Assembly: GCF_902726645.1 (NCBI RefSeq)
Contig: NZ_CACVAO010000001.1
Location: 2,518,501 to 2,582,500, forward strand
Length of the DNA: 64,000 nt
Reading direction: 5' to 3'
DNA from: Halobacillus ihumii
GTDB lineage: Bacteria > Bacillota > Bacilli > Bacillales > Halobacillaceae
Part shown: positions 25,926-34,671 of the stretch, one piece after another
Position numbering within the stretch: position 1 is the stretch's first letter
How the letters are laid out: the number at the start of each line of letters is the position of its first letter
The notes under the pieces: model-generated
Database searches by the model: none
What the model was told of the DNA's origin: nothing
What the model saw: the letters and a program-made list of their open reading frames with translations, nothing else
Program-made: the position numbers and the translations under genes

Positions 25926-26819
25926 TCACTTACTAGACACAGTACGGTTGGGTATCCTTTTACGTTGATAAGTTGATAGTAGGACTCCTCCCACAATAAA
26001 TAGCGAACCTATGAGTTCTGAACTCGTTATCGATTTAGATAACAGGATTAATCCCATAATCATCGCCACAAAGGGTTCTAAATTAGATAAAATCGATGCT
26101 TTTGATGCATCAACATAACGAATGTTTGTATTCCAAATTAGTGTAGCCATTCCATGTACTACAATAGCTGTCCCGGCCAGGAATGCCCAATCTGGGAACT
26201 CAAAACTTACTCGAATAGGGTGATCCAATGTAAATGCAAACGGAATCGAAACAATGAACCCTACTATATTTGAATACAAGGTAATCGTAAGAGAATCTAA
26301 TCGTTTGGACATCCCTCTTGTCATAATAATCATAATCGCGAAGGTGACCATCGTTACCACTATCCATAAGAGCCCTCGTTCAACTTGTAAGGAAGATAAA
26401 TTACCTTTTGTTACAACAAAATAAATACCGATTATGGCTACAATAGATCCTATTAACATGCGTCTGGTTATCTTTTCTTTTAGAAAAATAGATGCTAGAA
26501 AACCAGTCAGAATAGGGGTCGTTGCCAAGATTAATGCTGATGTAGTTGGGTCTGCTGTTTGCAAGCCTTCAAAAAATGACCATTGATTGATGAAGACACC
26601 GATAACTCCTAGGCAAAGGATCGATAGGATATCGGTTTTACTCATTTTGTTCAAATGTCTTTTGTAAGCAGCTATTCCTAGTAACAACAATACAATAAAC
26701 AAAAGTCTCAGCATGGTTAACATGGCTGGAGAGAATTCCTGAACTAATATCTTTCCAAATACGAAATTGCTTCCCCATACTACTACGCAGAAAGTCAGCG
26801 AACCATATGCTTTCAACAT
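25926..26819 (-). CDS. EamA/DMT-family permease
   Basis: A 297-residue protein with ten hydrophobic segments arranged as two EamA repeats. The first half has the WGSNFVFGKILV start and the AD(P)TTSALILATTPILT segment, the second ASKASILSNLEPFVAMIMG. Family members export amino acids or other metabolites; substrate unknown. AAGGTG precedes the ATG. A second EamA permease is at 46679-47593. Confidence 0.88.
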   Translation of the reverse strand: MLKAYGSLTFCVVVWGSNFVFGKILVQEFSPAMLTMLRLLFIVLLLLGIAAYKRHLNKMSKTDILSILCLGVIGVFINQWSFFEGLQTADPTTSALILATTPILTGFLASIFLKEKITRRMLIGSIVAIIGIYFVVTKGNLSSLQVERGLLWIVVTMVTFAIMIIMTRGMSKRLDSLTITLYSNIVGFIVSIPFAFTLDHPIRVSFEFPDWAFLAGTAIVVHGMATLIWNTNIRYVDASKASILSNLEPFVAMIMGLILLSKSITSSELIGSLFIVGGVLLSTYQRKRIPNRTVSSK

Positions 26820-26982
26820 ATTAACACCTTCTAATAAAAAAAATCCAATTGTTTTATTTTATACTTGTCCGTTTAGTTAGTCGAATATTTTTGCTCCAAA
26901 ATAGTTTCAATATCTTGCTTTCATATTCGGAACACCTTTCTTATCAACTTGTTTGGGGTACAATTCTCTTAGGGGTGATTTT

Positions 26983-28092
26983 ATGGAAACATCACACGTG
27001 CCAAACGAGTATTGGAAGGCAATTGTTACTGATAATCTTGCATATGATGACGTGTTCTTTTATGGTGTTCAAACAACCGGGATTTTCTGTCGGCCGTCCT
27101 GCAAATCTAAACCTCCCAACAGGGAGAATATCCGTATTTTTGAGAACGCAAAGAAAGCTCAAGGAGAAGGATTTCGCCCTTGTAAACGATGCAAACCTGA
27201 TGGTCTGAGTCTGCCAGATCATGAGTGGGTAGAGCAGATCGCAGAATGGATTGGTCAACACTACTTTGAACCGATAAAGTTAGAAAGGCTGGCGGAAATC
27301 AGCCATGGCAGTCCCAGCCATTTGCAGCGTACATTTAAACGTGTTAAAGGGATGAGTCCGCTTGAGTATATTCAAGAAACCCGCATAGAACAAGCGATTC
27401 ATCAGCTTGAGTTGACGGATAAATCGATAACAGATATAGGGATAGCTGTGGGGCTTCCTAACATCGCCTATTTTGTTACGCTGTTTAAGAAAAAGAGAGG
27501 TGTGCCCCCTGCTAAATACAGGAAAAATCATCAACCCAATGACAGTGTTGTAAAAAGTGAAATGTTATACTGGTCTATCTTTAAATATAATCAATGGGAA
27601 TGTTACTTGGCAGCCACATCAAAGGGACTCTGTTTTGTTGGGGAACCGAATTGTTCCATTCAAAAGATGGAGGACTGGGTTTATCACCGTTTCCAGAAAG
27701 CGCAGTTTATCAAGGACGATCACAAATTACAACCCGTGAAAGAGGAGTTGCTGGAGTATTTACAAGGCAAACGTGAGCGATTCACATTTTCGACAGATAT
27801 CAAAGGGACAGCATTCCAACATAGAGTGTGGGAAGTATTAAAACAGATCCCTTATGGTGAAACGTGTACGTATTCGCAAATTGCACATATGATCGGAAAG
27901 CCGTCAGCTGTGCGGGCAGTGGGGACCGCAATTGGGGCCAACCCCGTGCTTGTATTCATTCCTTGCCACCGTGTAGTAGGTAAGAATGGATCGTTAACAG
28001 GTTACCGTGGAGGATTGGAAATGAAGAAGAATTTGTTACAAATCGAGAAACAAGTAAAGGTGAATCATATTGAGAAGTCATTTACTATATAA
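26983..28092 (+). CDS. ada: Ada: methylphosphotriester repair, AraC-type activator and O6-alkylguanine methyltransferase fusion
   Basis: A 369-residue three-part protein. The N-terminal Ada zinc domain has C36, C40, C67 and C70; C36 is the methylphosphotriester acceptor, matching E. coli C38. An AraC-type helix-turn-helix (about 90-180) follows, then a methyltransferase domain with acceptor C328 in FIPCHRVVG. B. subtilis splits these functions into AdaA and AdaB; here they are fused as in E. coli. AGGGGTGA precedes the ATG at 26983. It should activate its own operon after DNA methylation. A radical-SAM gene overlaps its 3' end. Confidence 0.95.
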   Translation: METSHVPNEYWKAIVTDNLAYDDVFFYGVQTTGIFCRPSCKSKPPNRENIRIFENAKKAQGEGFRPCKRCKPDGLSLPDHEWVEQIAEWIGQHYFEPIKLERLAEISHGSPSHLQRTFKRVKGMSPLEYIQETRIEQAIHQLELTDKSITDIGIAVGLPNIAYFVTLFKKKRGVPPAKYRKNHQPNDSVVKSEMLYWSIFKYNQWECYLAATSKGLCFVGEPNCSIQKMEDWVYHRFQKAQFIKDDHKLQPVKEELLEYLQGKRERFTFSTDIKGTAFQHRVWEVLKQIPYGETCTYSQIAHMIGKPSAVRAVGTAIGANPVLVFIPCHRVVGKNGSLTGYRGGLEMKKNLLQIEKQVKVNHIEKSFTI

Positions 28093-28888
28093 AAATCCAA
28101 AGACTATCCTTAATAAGGGATCAGGATATTTATCCGGGTACAGTCATTCATTGAATCCCTATACAGGCTGTGCCTTTGGCTGTTCCTTTTGTTATGTAAG
28201 AAAGATGCCTGTCTCAACCTTCAGAAAGGAAGAGTGGGGATCATGGGTGGATATCAAACAGGGAGCGGCTGAATTATTGGAAAAAGAACTAACTCGTGCC
28301 AAAGCAAAAGGAAACGTGACGATTTTTATGTCGTCAAGCACTGATCCCTATCAACCTGTTGAGTATAAAGAGGAAATTACCAGGTCGCTCCTGGAAGTCA
28401 TGGCAGAGAACCAGCCTGACTTTTTATTCGTTCAAACAAGAAGCCCGTTAGTGCGAAGGGATATCGATTTATTTCTACAGCTTAAAGATAAAGTGCGGGT
28501 GAGCCTGACGGTAGAAACTGACCGTGAAGATATTCGACAACATTTTACGCCGCATGCTCCACCTATTCGAGGACGATTGAAAACTCTTCAGCTGCTGAAA
28601 GAAGCAGGTATTCCAACCCAGGCAACCATCGCTCCCTTATTACCAAGCAGTCATGAGTTTTCGAATACATTATCAGACATTGTCAATCGAGTCTGTCTTG
28701 ATGATTATTTCATGGGTGATGGCAGTGGAGGAAGGAGAACAAAAAACCTGGGTATATCTTCTCTATATGAAGAGTTGGGGTTAGAGGAGTGGTATAGTCC
28801 ATCAGCTTGCCAATTGATGTATGATCGATTAAAAAAATCATTCTCCAAAGACCAAATTCATGTGAGTCAAGAAGGATTTCTTCCTTAA
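28070..28888 (+). CDS. Radical SAM protein, SplB/Rv2578c-like
   Basis: A 272-residue protein with the radical SAM cluster motif CxxxCxxC (C34, C38, C41) in NPYTGCAFGCSFCYVRK, then SSSTDPYQPVE and TIAPLLP strands of the partial barrel. It belongs to COG1533, which also contains spore photoproduct lyase, but lacks proof of DNA repair function. The start is TTG at 28070, preceded by AAAGGTGA, and overlaps ada by 23 bases. Coupling to ada suggests a role in alkylation damage or a radical-based modification. Confidence 0.85.
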   Translation: MRSHLLYKNPKTILNKGSGYLSGYSHSLNPYTGCAFGCSFCYVRKMPVSTFRKEEWGSWVDIKQGAAELLEKELTRAKAKGNVTIFMSSSTDPYQPVEYKEEITRSLLEVMAENQPDFLFVQTRSPLVRRDIDLFLQLKDKVRVSLTVETDREDIRQHFTPHAPPIRGRLKTLQLLKEAGIPTQATIAPLLPSSHEFSNTLSDIVNRVCLDDYFMGDGSGGRRTKNLGISSLYEELGLEEWYSPSACQLMYDRLKKSFSKDQIHVSQEGFLP

Positions 28889-28902
28889 TAGTAATATTGA
28901 AA

Positions 28903-28936
28903 AAGAGACAAAGGCTCAATATCTTTGTCTCTTCAT
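28903..28936. terminator. Bidirectional terminator between radical SAM and cfa genes
   Basis: An 11-bp perfect stem (28903-28913 with 28923-28933) built on GAGACAAAG/CTTTGTCTC. Confidence 0.8.
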
Positions 28937-28955
28937 TATTTCTAGAATCTTCCTT

Positions 28956-30128
28956 TTATTGATACATGTAATCCCTCGTCCAAGGTATCGAATTGTTCGT
29001 CCCCTTCGTAAATATAAATTGGCTCAAGTCGATGTTACCCGTCTCGAAGGACGCAGAACAGGAGTTGAGATAAAGTCTCCACATTCTAATGAATCGCTCA
29101 TCTTTTGATTTCCGTACTTCATCTAGCACGTTCTCAAAGTTTTCAGCCCATTTTTCCAGTGTTTTCGCGTAATGTCTGCGCAGGCTTTCCAAATCCGTTA
29201 AAAGGAAGTCGTGCTCTGTTATATGATGGACAAGCTCACTTACAGCCGGGATGTATCCGCCGGGAAAAATATATTTATCGATCCATGAGTTTGTCCCGCC
29301 GTCCCTGGGTGAAGTAATACAGTGGAGGACGGATACCCCGCCATCTATCAGCAATTCATTTACTTTTTGAAAGTATTCCTCTAAGTGATCTTGACCTACA
29401 TGTTCAATCATACCCACACTGACGACACGATCAAATTGCTGATGCTTTATATCCCGATAATCCATTAAATGAACGTCTACGAAATTTTCTTGCTGCTCCT
29501 CGGTAATACGTTCTTTTACACGCTCATATTGTTCTTCTGATAATGTTACGCCAGTAGCTTTAACCCCATACTGTTTGGCCGCCGTAAGAATTAATTCGCC
29601 CCAGCCGCATCCGATGTCCAATAATGTATCACCTTCCCTAAGGTTCAACTTCTTCAGAATATGGGCCACTTTGTTTTGTTGGGCAGTCGTAAGGGAATCG
29701 TCAGCAGTTCTGAAATAACCGCATGAATAGGTCATCGTCTTATCAAGCCATAATTTATAAAAATCATTACCGATATCATAGTGAAACGTAGCATTTTCTT
29801 TGCTGCGTTTTTTGGTATTAGAAAGCTTTTCTATAAGTTTTGCATAGACTTGATTATTACCAAGAAAGCTTTCCTGGCTGCGGTACATAGAGGTTACGAG
29901 TTCTTTGAGGTCTCCTTCTACTTCTATTTTTCCATCCATAAAAGCTTCACCAAAGGCAATGGATGGGTCGTGAAGCAGATCCCCCTTTGGAATACTATCA
30001 TGAAAAGTGAGCTTAAAATCCGGCGCACCTTCTCCATACTGCACTGTTTCTCCATCCCAAAATGTTATGTGGATTGGATTTGAGAACGTCTTTTTAAGTA
30101 AAGTCTTGTAAAACATTTTATCAATCAT
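28956..30128 (-). CDS. cfa: Cyclopropane-fatty-acyl-phospholipid synthase
   Basis: A 390-residue CMAS-family enzyme. An N-terminal lipid-binding region is followed by a SAM domain with LLDIGCGWGELILTAAKQYG near residue 165, then SVGMIEHVGQDHLEEYF and WIDKYIFPGGYIP. It transfers a methylene group from SAM to unsaturated acyl chains in membrane phospholipids, a stationary-phase and stress adaptation. GAGGTG lies five bases before the ATG. Monocistronic; no sigma-B promoter was recognised upstream. Confidence 0.95.
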   Translation of the reverse strand: MIDKMFYKTLLKKTFSNPIHITFWDGETVQYGEGAPDFKLTFHDSIPKGDLLHDPSIAFGEAFMDGKIEVEGDLKELVTSMYRSQESFLGNNQVYAKLIEKLSNTKKRSKENATFHYDIGNDFYKLWLDKTMTYSCGYFRTADDSLTTAQQNKVAHILKKLNLREGDTLLDIGCGWGELILTAAKQYGVKATGVTLSEEQYERVKERITEEQQENFVDVHLMDYRDIKHQQFDRVVSVGMIEHVGQDHLEEYFQKVNELLIDGGVSVLHCITSPRDGGTNSWIDKYIFPGGYIPAVSELVHHITEHDFLLTDLESLRRHYAKTLEKWAENFENVLDEVRKSKDERFIRMWRLYLNSCSASFETGNIDLSQFIFTKGTNNSIPWTRDYMYQ

Positions 30129-30344
30129 TATAACACCTCGAAAAATAGTATAGATTTTGAAGATAAATAGCTTATGAATAGGCTTTGCAAATGATATATA
30201 TCAGTGCTCTATGATATCAACCTTATTCTTTATTAGGATTCCCATAATCGTAGATAATAGAACAAGATTATCAAAAACTGCTCTAGAACAATTTACTCAT
30301 ATAAGAGAACAGACGTAAAACTATCTGCATTTTTATTCTTTAGG
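30129..30344. other. Gene-free stretch upstream of cfa
   Basis: AT-rich with no ribosome site plus frame. The last 40 bases continue in frame with the ATP synthase beta remnant but are no longer recognisable as that protein. Confidence 0.5.
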
Positions 30345-30506
30345 GAGGCCTACCTTACGCAGCCTTTCTATGTAGCGGAAGCATTCACAGGTCAAAAAGG
30401 AGAGTCAGTAAGTCTTCTAGATACATTAACAGACGTCCGAAAAATTTTGGATGGAAGCACAGACTCAATAAAGACAGAAGAGTTGGTGAATATCGGAAAG
30501 CTTTAA
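30345..30506 (+). pseudogene. Fossil of an ATP synthase beta subunit C-terminus
   Basis: Read in frame from 30345 to the TAA at 30504-30506, the DNA encodes EAYLTQPFYVAEAFTGQKG and then SLLDTLTDVRKILDG. That is the conserved end of F-type ATP synthase beta (LSQxFxVAExFTGQKG ... ILxG). No start codon, no upstream nucleotide-binding domain and no alpha, gamma or epsilon genes are present. The final helix is replaced by a premature stop. YLTQPF and VAEAFTGQKG are closer in wording to the alternative Na+-type (N-ATPase) beta subunits than to the housekeeping Bacillus one, but that is only an impression. Confidence 0.75.
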
Positions 30507-30523
30507 TTATCATGTTCCTTAAG

Positions 30524-30555
30524 GAGACAAAGATGGAAGAATCTTTGTCTCTTTG
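30524..30555 (+). terminator. Terminator downstream of the ATP synthase beta fossil
   Basis: An 11-bp perfect stem (30524-30534 with 30541-30551) on GAGACAAAGAT/ATCTTTGTCTC, then TTTG. It is nearly the same hairpin as the one at 28903-28933. Confidence 0.8.
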
Positions 30556-30662
30556 TTGCGGTGAGAGAGTAATCTTCTAAAGGAAATTATAAGTGATTCG
30601 TTGAAGTAATTATTAGGTAATGAAATATCATGATTGTTTACCTTTAGAAGGGAGGTAAAGGA

Positions 30663-30959
30663 ATGAATGTCATTATTTTATTAGTTACGTTTGGTTCAAT
30701 ATTGTTGGGTTTTAACTGGATAATGGGTTATAAGAAGGACCACATCGTTATTGACTTCGATGAAAGGTATAGAGACTATAAAAAGCATGTAAGAGCTATT
30801 CATAGTGAACTCCTCCAGCAAGGAAGAGTGGTCAGTTATAAAGGTGATCGCAAATTTATCATAGACGGGAGGCCTTATATTTTTGTTGAAAAAAACGTAT
30901 CCATGGGAGGAGCCCCGTTGCAAAGGACGATTCTAAAACCTAATAAGGATCTGCGGTAG
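30663..30959 (+). CDS. Small membrane-anchored protein of unknown function
   Basis: A 98-residue protein with one N-terminal membrane segment (residues 2-20) and a soluble basic tail containing DFDERYRDYKKHV and RKFIIDGRPYIFVEKNVS. No family was recognised. GGGAGGTAAAGG directly before the ATG is a strong ribosome site, so it is likely expressed. It precedes a methyltransferase gene by 68 bases. Confidence 0.65.
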   Translation: MNVIILLVTFGSILLGFNWIMGYKKDHIVIDFDERYRDYKKHVRAIHSELLQQGRVVSYKGDRKFIIDGRPYIFVEKNVSMGGAPLQRTILKPNKDLR

Positions 30960-31027
30960 TTAGAATGCGGAAATGGTGGGGAATGCAGTTATTTTCATAA
31001 AAGATTAACATAGAAGGGAATGTTGTT

Positions 31028-31786
31028 ATGAAGGCGACAGATTTCTCAAAAGTGGCAGAAGTCTACGACAACAATTCATTTAGATTTGATGAATTAGCGT
31101 TTGACATCCATCTGGAAGGTTATATTCATGGTCAACCTCAGCAGCATTATAATGTTATGGATTTAGCCTGCGGGACAGGAATTTATTTAGATCACCAAAT
31201 GGGGCACTTTGATGCTCATTCAATAGAATGGCACGGAGTGGATGCTTCAGAAGCTATGCTTGGCAAAGCCAGAGAGAAGCTTAAGAGGGGTAATTTAGTA
31301 CAAGGATTAGCAGAAGATCTCCCTTATGTATCCAATTCGTTTGATTTCATTATAAATAATTATGCGTTTCATCATTTTACTAGGAAGTCACAGGTGCTGG
31401 ACGAGGTTTATCGAGTTTTAAAAGATGGCGGAATCTTTAAAACCCATAATATAAATGTCCATGACATGGAGAATTGGTGGATCTATCAATACTTTCCTTC
31501 TGCATATACAGAAGATTTAGAGAGATTCTGGCAAAAGCAAAGGATTTTTCGAGAACTCGAAGACAGAGGGTTTAAGGTACGATTGGAAACTAATTATCAA
31601 ATGGAAAAGTTGAAGGTAACGGACTACCTGCAACTCGCAGAGAACAGAGATATTTCTGTGCTTACGATTATTAGTGATGATGACTACTATGCAGGATTAA
31701 GCAAAATGAAAAATGATTTAGAACATAATCCTGCCAAAACAATGATGAATGATTTTTCAGAGCTTGTGTGTATTGCTGAAAAGTAG
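31028..31786 (+). CDS. Class I SAM-dependent methyltransferase
   Basis: A 252-residue protein. The SAM site is VMDLACGTGIYLDHQ near residue 45, followed by GVDASEAMLGKAREKL and NNYAFHHF / RVLKDGGIFKTHN, the Methyltransf_11 pattern. The substrate is unknown. AGAAGGGAA precedes the ATG. It could be co-transcribed with the 98-residue membrane protein gene. Confidence 0.85.
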   Translation: MKATDFSKVAEVYDNNSFRFDELAFDIHLEGYIHGQPQQHYNVMDLACGTGIYLDHQMGHFDAHSIEWHGVDASEAMLGKAREKLKRGNLVQGLAEDLPYVSNSFDFIINNYAFHHFTRKSQVLDEVYRVLKDGGIFKTHNINVHDMENWWIYQYFPSAYTEDLERFWQKQRIFRELEDRGFKVRLETNYQMEKLKVTDYLQLAENRDISVLTIISDDDYYAGLSKMKNDLEHNPAKTMMNDFSELVCIAEK

Positions 31787-31891
31787 AATTACATAAAAAA
31801 GTTTTCTTCATTACGTATTAACCTGGATGACCCTTCTAGTCCGAACTGTTATTCCGAAATTTGGATTCCAGTAAAATAACAAAGGATGTAA

Positions 31892-31920
31892 CAAAGGAGC
31901 ACCCATTGGATGCTCCTTTG
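31892..31920 (-). terminator. Terminator of the chemoreceptor operon
   Basis: A 10-bp perfect stem (31892-31901 with 31911-31920). The T tract on the minus strand is short. Confidence 0.65.
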
Positions 31921-31925
31921 ATTAG

Positions 31926-33578
31926 TTACCATTTAAAATGTTCCAGTTCTTTATTCATTTGATTGACCATGTTTCCTAGTTTACTAGCTTCTTCCGTCAT
32001 TTGCTGGAAGGCATGCTGCTGTTCACCGGCTGAGGCGGATATTTCTTCCGTTCCTGCAGCTGTTTCTTCCGTTACGGCACTTACATTTTCAACTGAAGTT
32101 GTAATTTGCAGGCTTTGTTCTTTGGATCGAACCATCCCTTCAACAACCTCATGTAATTGTTCATTGATTGTGTCTACTTGAGTTTTTATCAATGTAAAAG
32201 CTTGTTCAGACAAGTCGACGGCTTCAGTTTGCTTCACAGTCAGCGAAACAGTTTCCGTCATTTCCTGTTCAATCACATTTACACCGGATTTAATCTGTTG
32301 AACCATAGTTGAGATTTTACTGGTAGCATCAGTTGATTGGTCAGCTAGCTTTCTCACTTCTTCCGCAACGACCGCAAATCCTTTACCATGTTCACCGGCA
32401 CGGGCTGCTTCAATAGCTGCATTTAAAGCAAGCAAATTAGTTTGCTCTGCTATATCATTTACGAGCTTAACTGTCACTTCAATTTGGTCGGTATATCCGA
32501 TGAAGTCTTGAACGGAAGCTTCCACTTTCGTAATCGAGCCTTTATTTTTCTCCATAACTTTGCGTTGTTCTTTAATAGCTGTCTGTCCTTCGTAAACTTT
32601 AGAGAGAGCAGCTGTGCTTGATTCTGAGGCTTTTTGACTTTCTTGCGTATTTGCTTCAAAAGCCTGATGCATTTGTTCCATCAGGGAGGCTACATCTTGA
32701 ATATCGTTTGAAATGGATTGACTTCCTTGAGCTAACTCATCTGTCGAGCTTGTTACTTGCTGTGTGACTTCAGAGAGTCCTGACATTTCGTGATTCAATT
32801 TGGAACTAAATCGTTCCACATTTCCTCCAATTTGATGTACTGATTTAACCGTCGACGTCAGGTTGTCCACCATCACTTGGAACGAGCGCTTAAGTTGACC
32901 AATCTCATCCTTTTCTTTTTCAGAGACATGAATGGTTGTTGTCAAGTCACCTTCCGCCACTTTGGAAGCCTGAACAGCTAAATCCTTTATGGGTTTCGCT
33001 ATATGTTTATTTAGACGGAAGGTAGAAAAAGTGGACAACACTACCAAGGCTATCCCCGCAATAATAGCAAAAAGGATTAGTTGACTTACTGTTTTTGCTT
33101 GATCAGCTAAGTTGTTGTCATACCAGACGCGAGACTCTTGCTGTAACATGTACATATCATTTAATATTCCAGAGGTACGAGCAGACTGACGCTGGATCTC
33201 GTTAACATCTTCTGCCTCGAGCGCTTCTGTTACGGTTTGGTGCCAGTTCTCATACTTGGCGACAGCTTGAGTGTACCAGCGTTCCTGTTCGCTGGTAACC
33301 ATCAATTGACCAAGTTCTTCAAGTGCTGTTTCTGTTATTTTCATTTGACTTAAAGCTTCATTTTTCGTGGCTGTTGAAGGGTTATACCCGTATGTATTCA
33401 GCGTTTGCTCAAGCGTGACAAGTTGACCATTTACCTCTTTAGACTCTAACAGCACAGCAACATCCGAATTGGAGGAGCTTTCAAGACTAGTCATTTGATA
33501 AACAATAAAAGAGATAAGTATCAAGCTAAGCAGCAGGGGGAGTAAGGTCAAGGTATATAATCGTCGTTTGATTGTCAT
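31926..33578 (-). CDS. Methyl-accepting chemotaxis protein
   Basis: A 550-residue chemoreceptor. TM1 lies at about residues 8-30, a helical extracytoplasmic domain (about 31-165) follows, then TM2 (about 166-187), a HAMP domain and a long signalling coiled coil. Its hairpin tip contains [24 protein letters not shown] with flanking glutamine/glutamate methylation sites. The ATG overlaps the stop of the BMP lipoprotein gene (ATGA). That coupling suggests that the lipoprotein delivers the ligand to this receptor. Confidence 0.95.
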   Translation of the reverse strand: MTIKRRLYTLTLLPLLLSLILISFIVYQMTSLESSSNSDVAVLLESKEVNGQLVTLEQTLNTYGYNPSTATKNEALSQMKITETALEELGQLMVTSEQERWYTQAVAKYENWHQTVTEALEAEDVNEIQRQSARTSGILNDMYMLQQESRVWYDNNLADQAKTVSQLILFAIIAGIALVVLSTFSTFRLNKHIAKPIKDLAVQASKVAEGDLTTTIHVSEKEKDEIGQLKRSFQVMVDNLTSTVKSVHQIGGNVERFSSKLNHEMSGLSEVTQQVTSSTDELAQGSQSISNDIQDVASLMEQMHQAFEANTQESQKASESSTAALSKVYEGQTAIKEQRKVMEKNKGSITKVEASVQDFIGYTDQIEVTVKLVNDIAEQTNLLALNAAIEAARAGEHGKGFAVVAEEVRKLADQSTDATSKISTMVQQIKSGVNVIEQEMTETVSLTVKQTEAVDLSEQAFTLIKTQVDTINEQLHEVVEGMVRSKEQSLQITTSVENVSAVTEETAAGTEEISASAGEQQHAFQQMTEEASKLGNMVNQMNKELEHFKW

Positions 33579-34522
33579 TGTCCCATCTCCTTATCCAGTA
33601 CGGCTTGTTGTTCGTCGGTTAGATTAATCAATCGAATGGGTGCAAGTCCTACACCTTGTTCCTTCACTCCGAGTGTAATCTGACCGCCTTCCAGCCGTTC
33701 TCCATTAACAAGCTGCTCCATCACATCATAAAGGGCTACATCCAAGTTCTTCAACATCGATGTAACAACGGCTTTTTCTGCAACAAAAAATTGATCACTA
33801 TCGACACCAAAAGCATAAATTCCTTGATTTTGAGCTTCCTTTAACGCCCCAATCCCCGTAAATCCTGCAGCAGGGAATACAAAATCGGCGCCTTTTTCAA
33901 CCATAGATTTGGTAATATTAGACCCTTTAGTATCATCATCAAAAGTTCCTGCATACTCAATAAGTATTTCTGCATCAGGATTTACTTTTTTAACACCTTC
34001 TGTAAATCCAGTCTCAAATCGTTCTACTACAGGAATTCTTTCGCCTCCAATGAAGCCAACGACGCCGGATTTTGTCCTCATCCCGGCAATCAGTCCGATC
34101 AAGTAACTGCCCTCATCCTCTTTGAAGGTAATGGATGTTACATTATCAAATTCAGAAACGGCATCAATTAACACAAACTGCTGCTTCGGGTATTCCTGTG
34201 CCAATTCATCAATGGCGGCTTGCGAATTATAGCCGAGTCCAATAATTACGTCATGATCCTGCTCAATTAAGTCCTTCATATGTTCCTTATATTTTTTATC
34301 AAAAGGTTCACGATAATCGAAGGTAATTCCTAGTTCGTCCCTAGCTTGTTCTAATCCTTTGAAGGCTGAATCGCTAAACGAATCATCACCAAGTCCGCTC
34401 TCGGTTACAAGCAGACCGGCACTAATTTCATCTTTTGTATCTTCGGATTTTGCTTCATGATCAGCACAGCCAGCCAGTAATAGTCCTGTTAGTAAAAATA
34501 GACTGAACCAATATTTCTTCAT
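33575..34522 (-). CDS. BMP-family substrate-binding lipoprotein (Med/BmpA type)
   Basis: A 315-residue lipoprotein with a signal peptide and lipobox LLAGC (C19). The BMP domain has [22 protein letters not shown] near residue 35 and [17 protein letters not shown] near residue 205. BMP proteins bind purine nucleosides for BmpA/NupA-type ABC importers, or act as regulators (Med). No ABC permease or ATPase is adjacent; the partner is a chemoreceptor instead. TAGGAGTGG before the ATG at 34522 sets the start; the frame extends upstream to 34576 through a palindrome. Confidence 0.9.
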   Translation of the reverse strand: MKKYWFSLFLLTGLLLAGCADHEAKSEDTKDEISAGLLVTESGLGDDSFSDSAFKGLEQARDELGITFDYREPFDKKYKEHMKDLIEQDHDVIIGLGYNSQAAIDELAQEYPKQQFVLIDAVSEFDNVTSITFKEDEGSYLIGLIAGMRTKSGVVGFIGGERIPVVERFETGFTEGVKKVNPDAEILIEYAGTFDDDTKGSNITKSMVEKGADFVFPAAGFTGIGALKEAQNQGIYAFGVDSDQFFVAEKAVVTSMLKNLDVALYDVMEQLVNGERLEGGQITLGVKEQGVGLAPIRLINLTDEQQAVLDKEMGQ

Positions 34523-34533
34523 GTTTCCACTCC

Positions 34534-34562
34534 TATCATATGATGTCTGACAACATATGATA
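34534..34562 (-). promoter_or_regulatory. 29-bp near-perfect palindrome, candidate operator of the BMP-chemoreceptor operon
   Basis: TATCATATG / CATATGATA arms (34534-34542 and 34554-34562) enclose TGTC-T-GACA, with a single A/A mismatch pair and the centre at 34548. It lies just upstream of the ribosome site. TGTCnGACA centres are typical of FCD/GntR regulators, but no such regulator gene is adjacent. Confidence 0.65.
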
Positions 34563-34634
34563 TCGGCGCTTTTCAAAGAAAATGAAGTGGAAATTTCTAT
34601 AAAATGAAACTTTTAACAGAAGAGGGCACAAAAA

Positions 34635-34658
34635 ACACTATGACCGAAGTCATAGTGT
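34635..34658 (-). terminator. Terminator of the luciferase-like monooxygenase gene
   Basis: A 10-bp perfect stem with CGAA loop (34635-34644 with 34649-34658). On the minus strand it is followed by TTTTTTGTG. Confidence 0.9.
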
Positions 34659-34671
34659 AGAGGAGATTCTA

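Noticed and set aside
26849-27208. 119-codon plus-strand frame overlapping the ada start
   Set aside because: It overlaps ada in another frame; only ada has motifs and a ribosome site.
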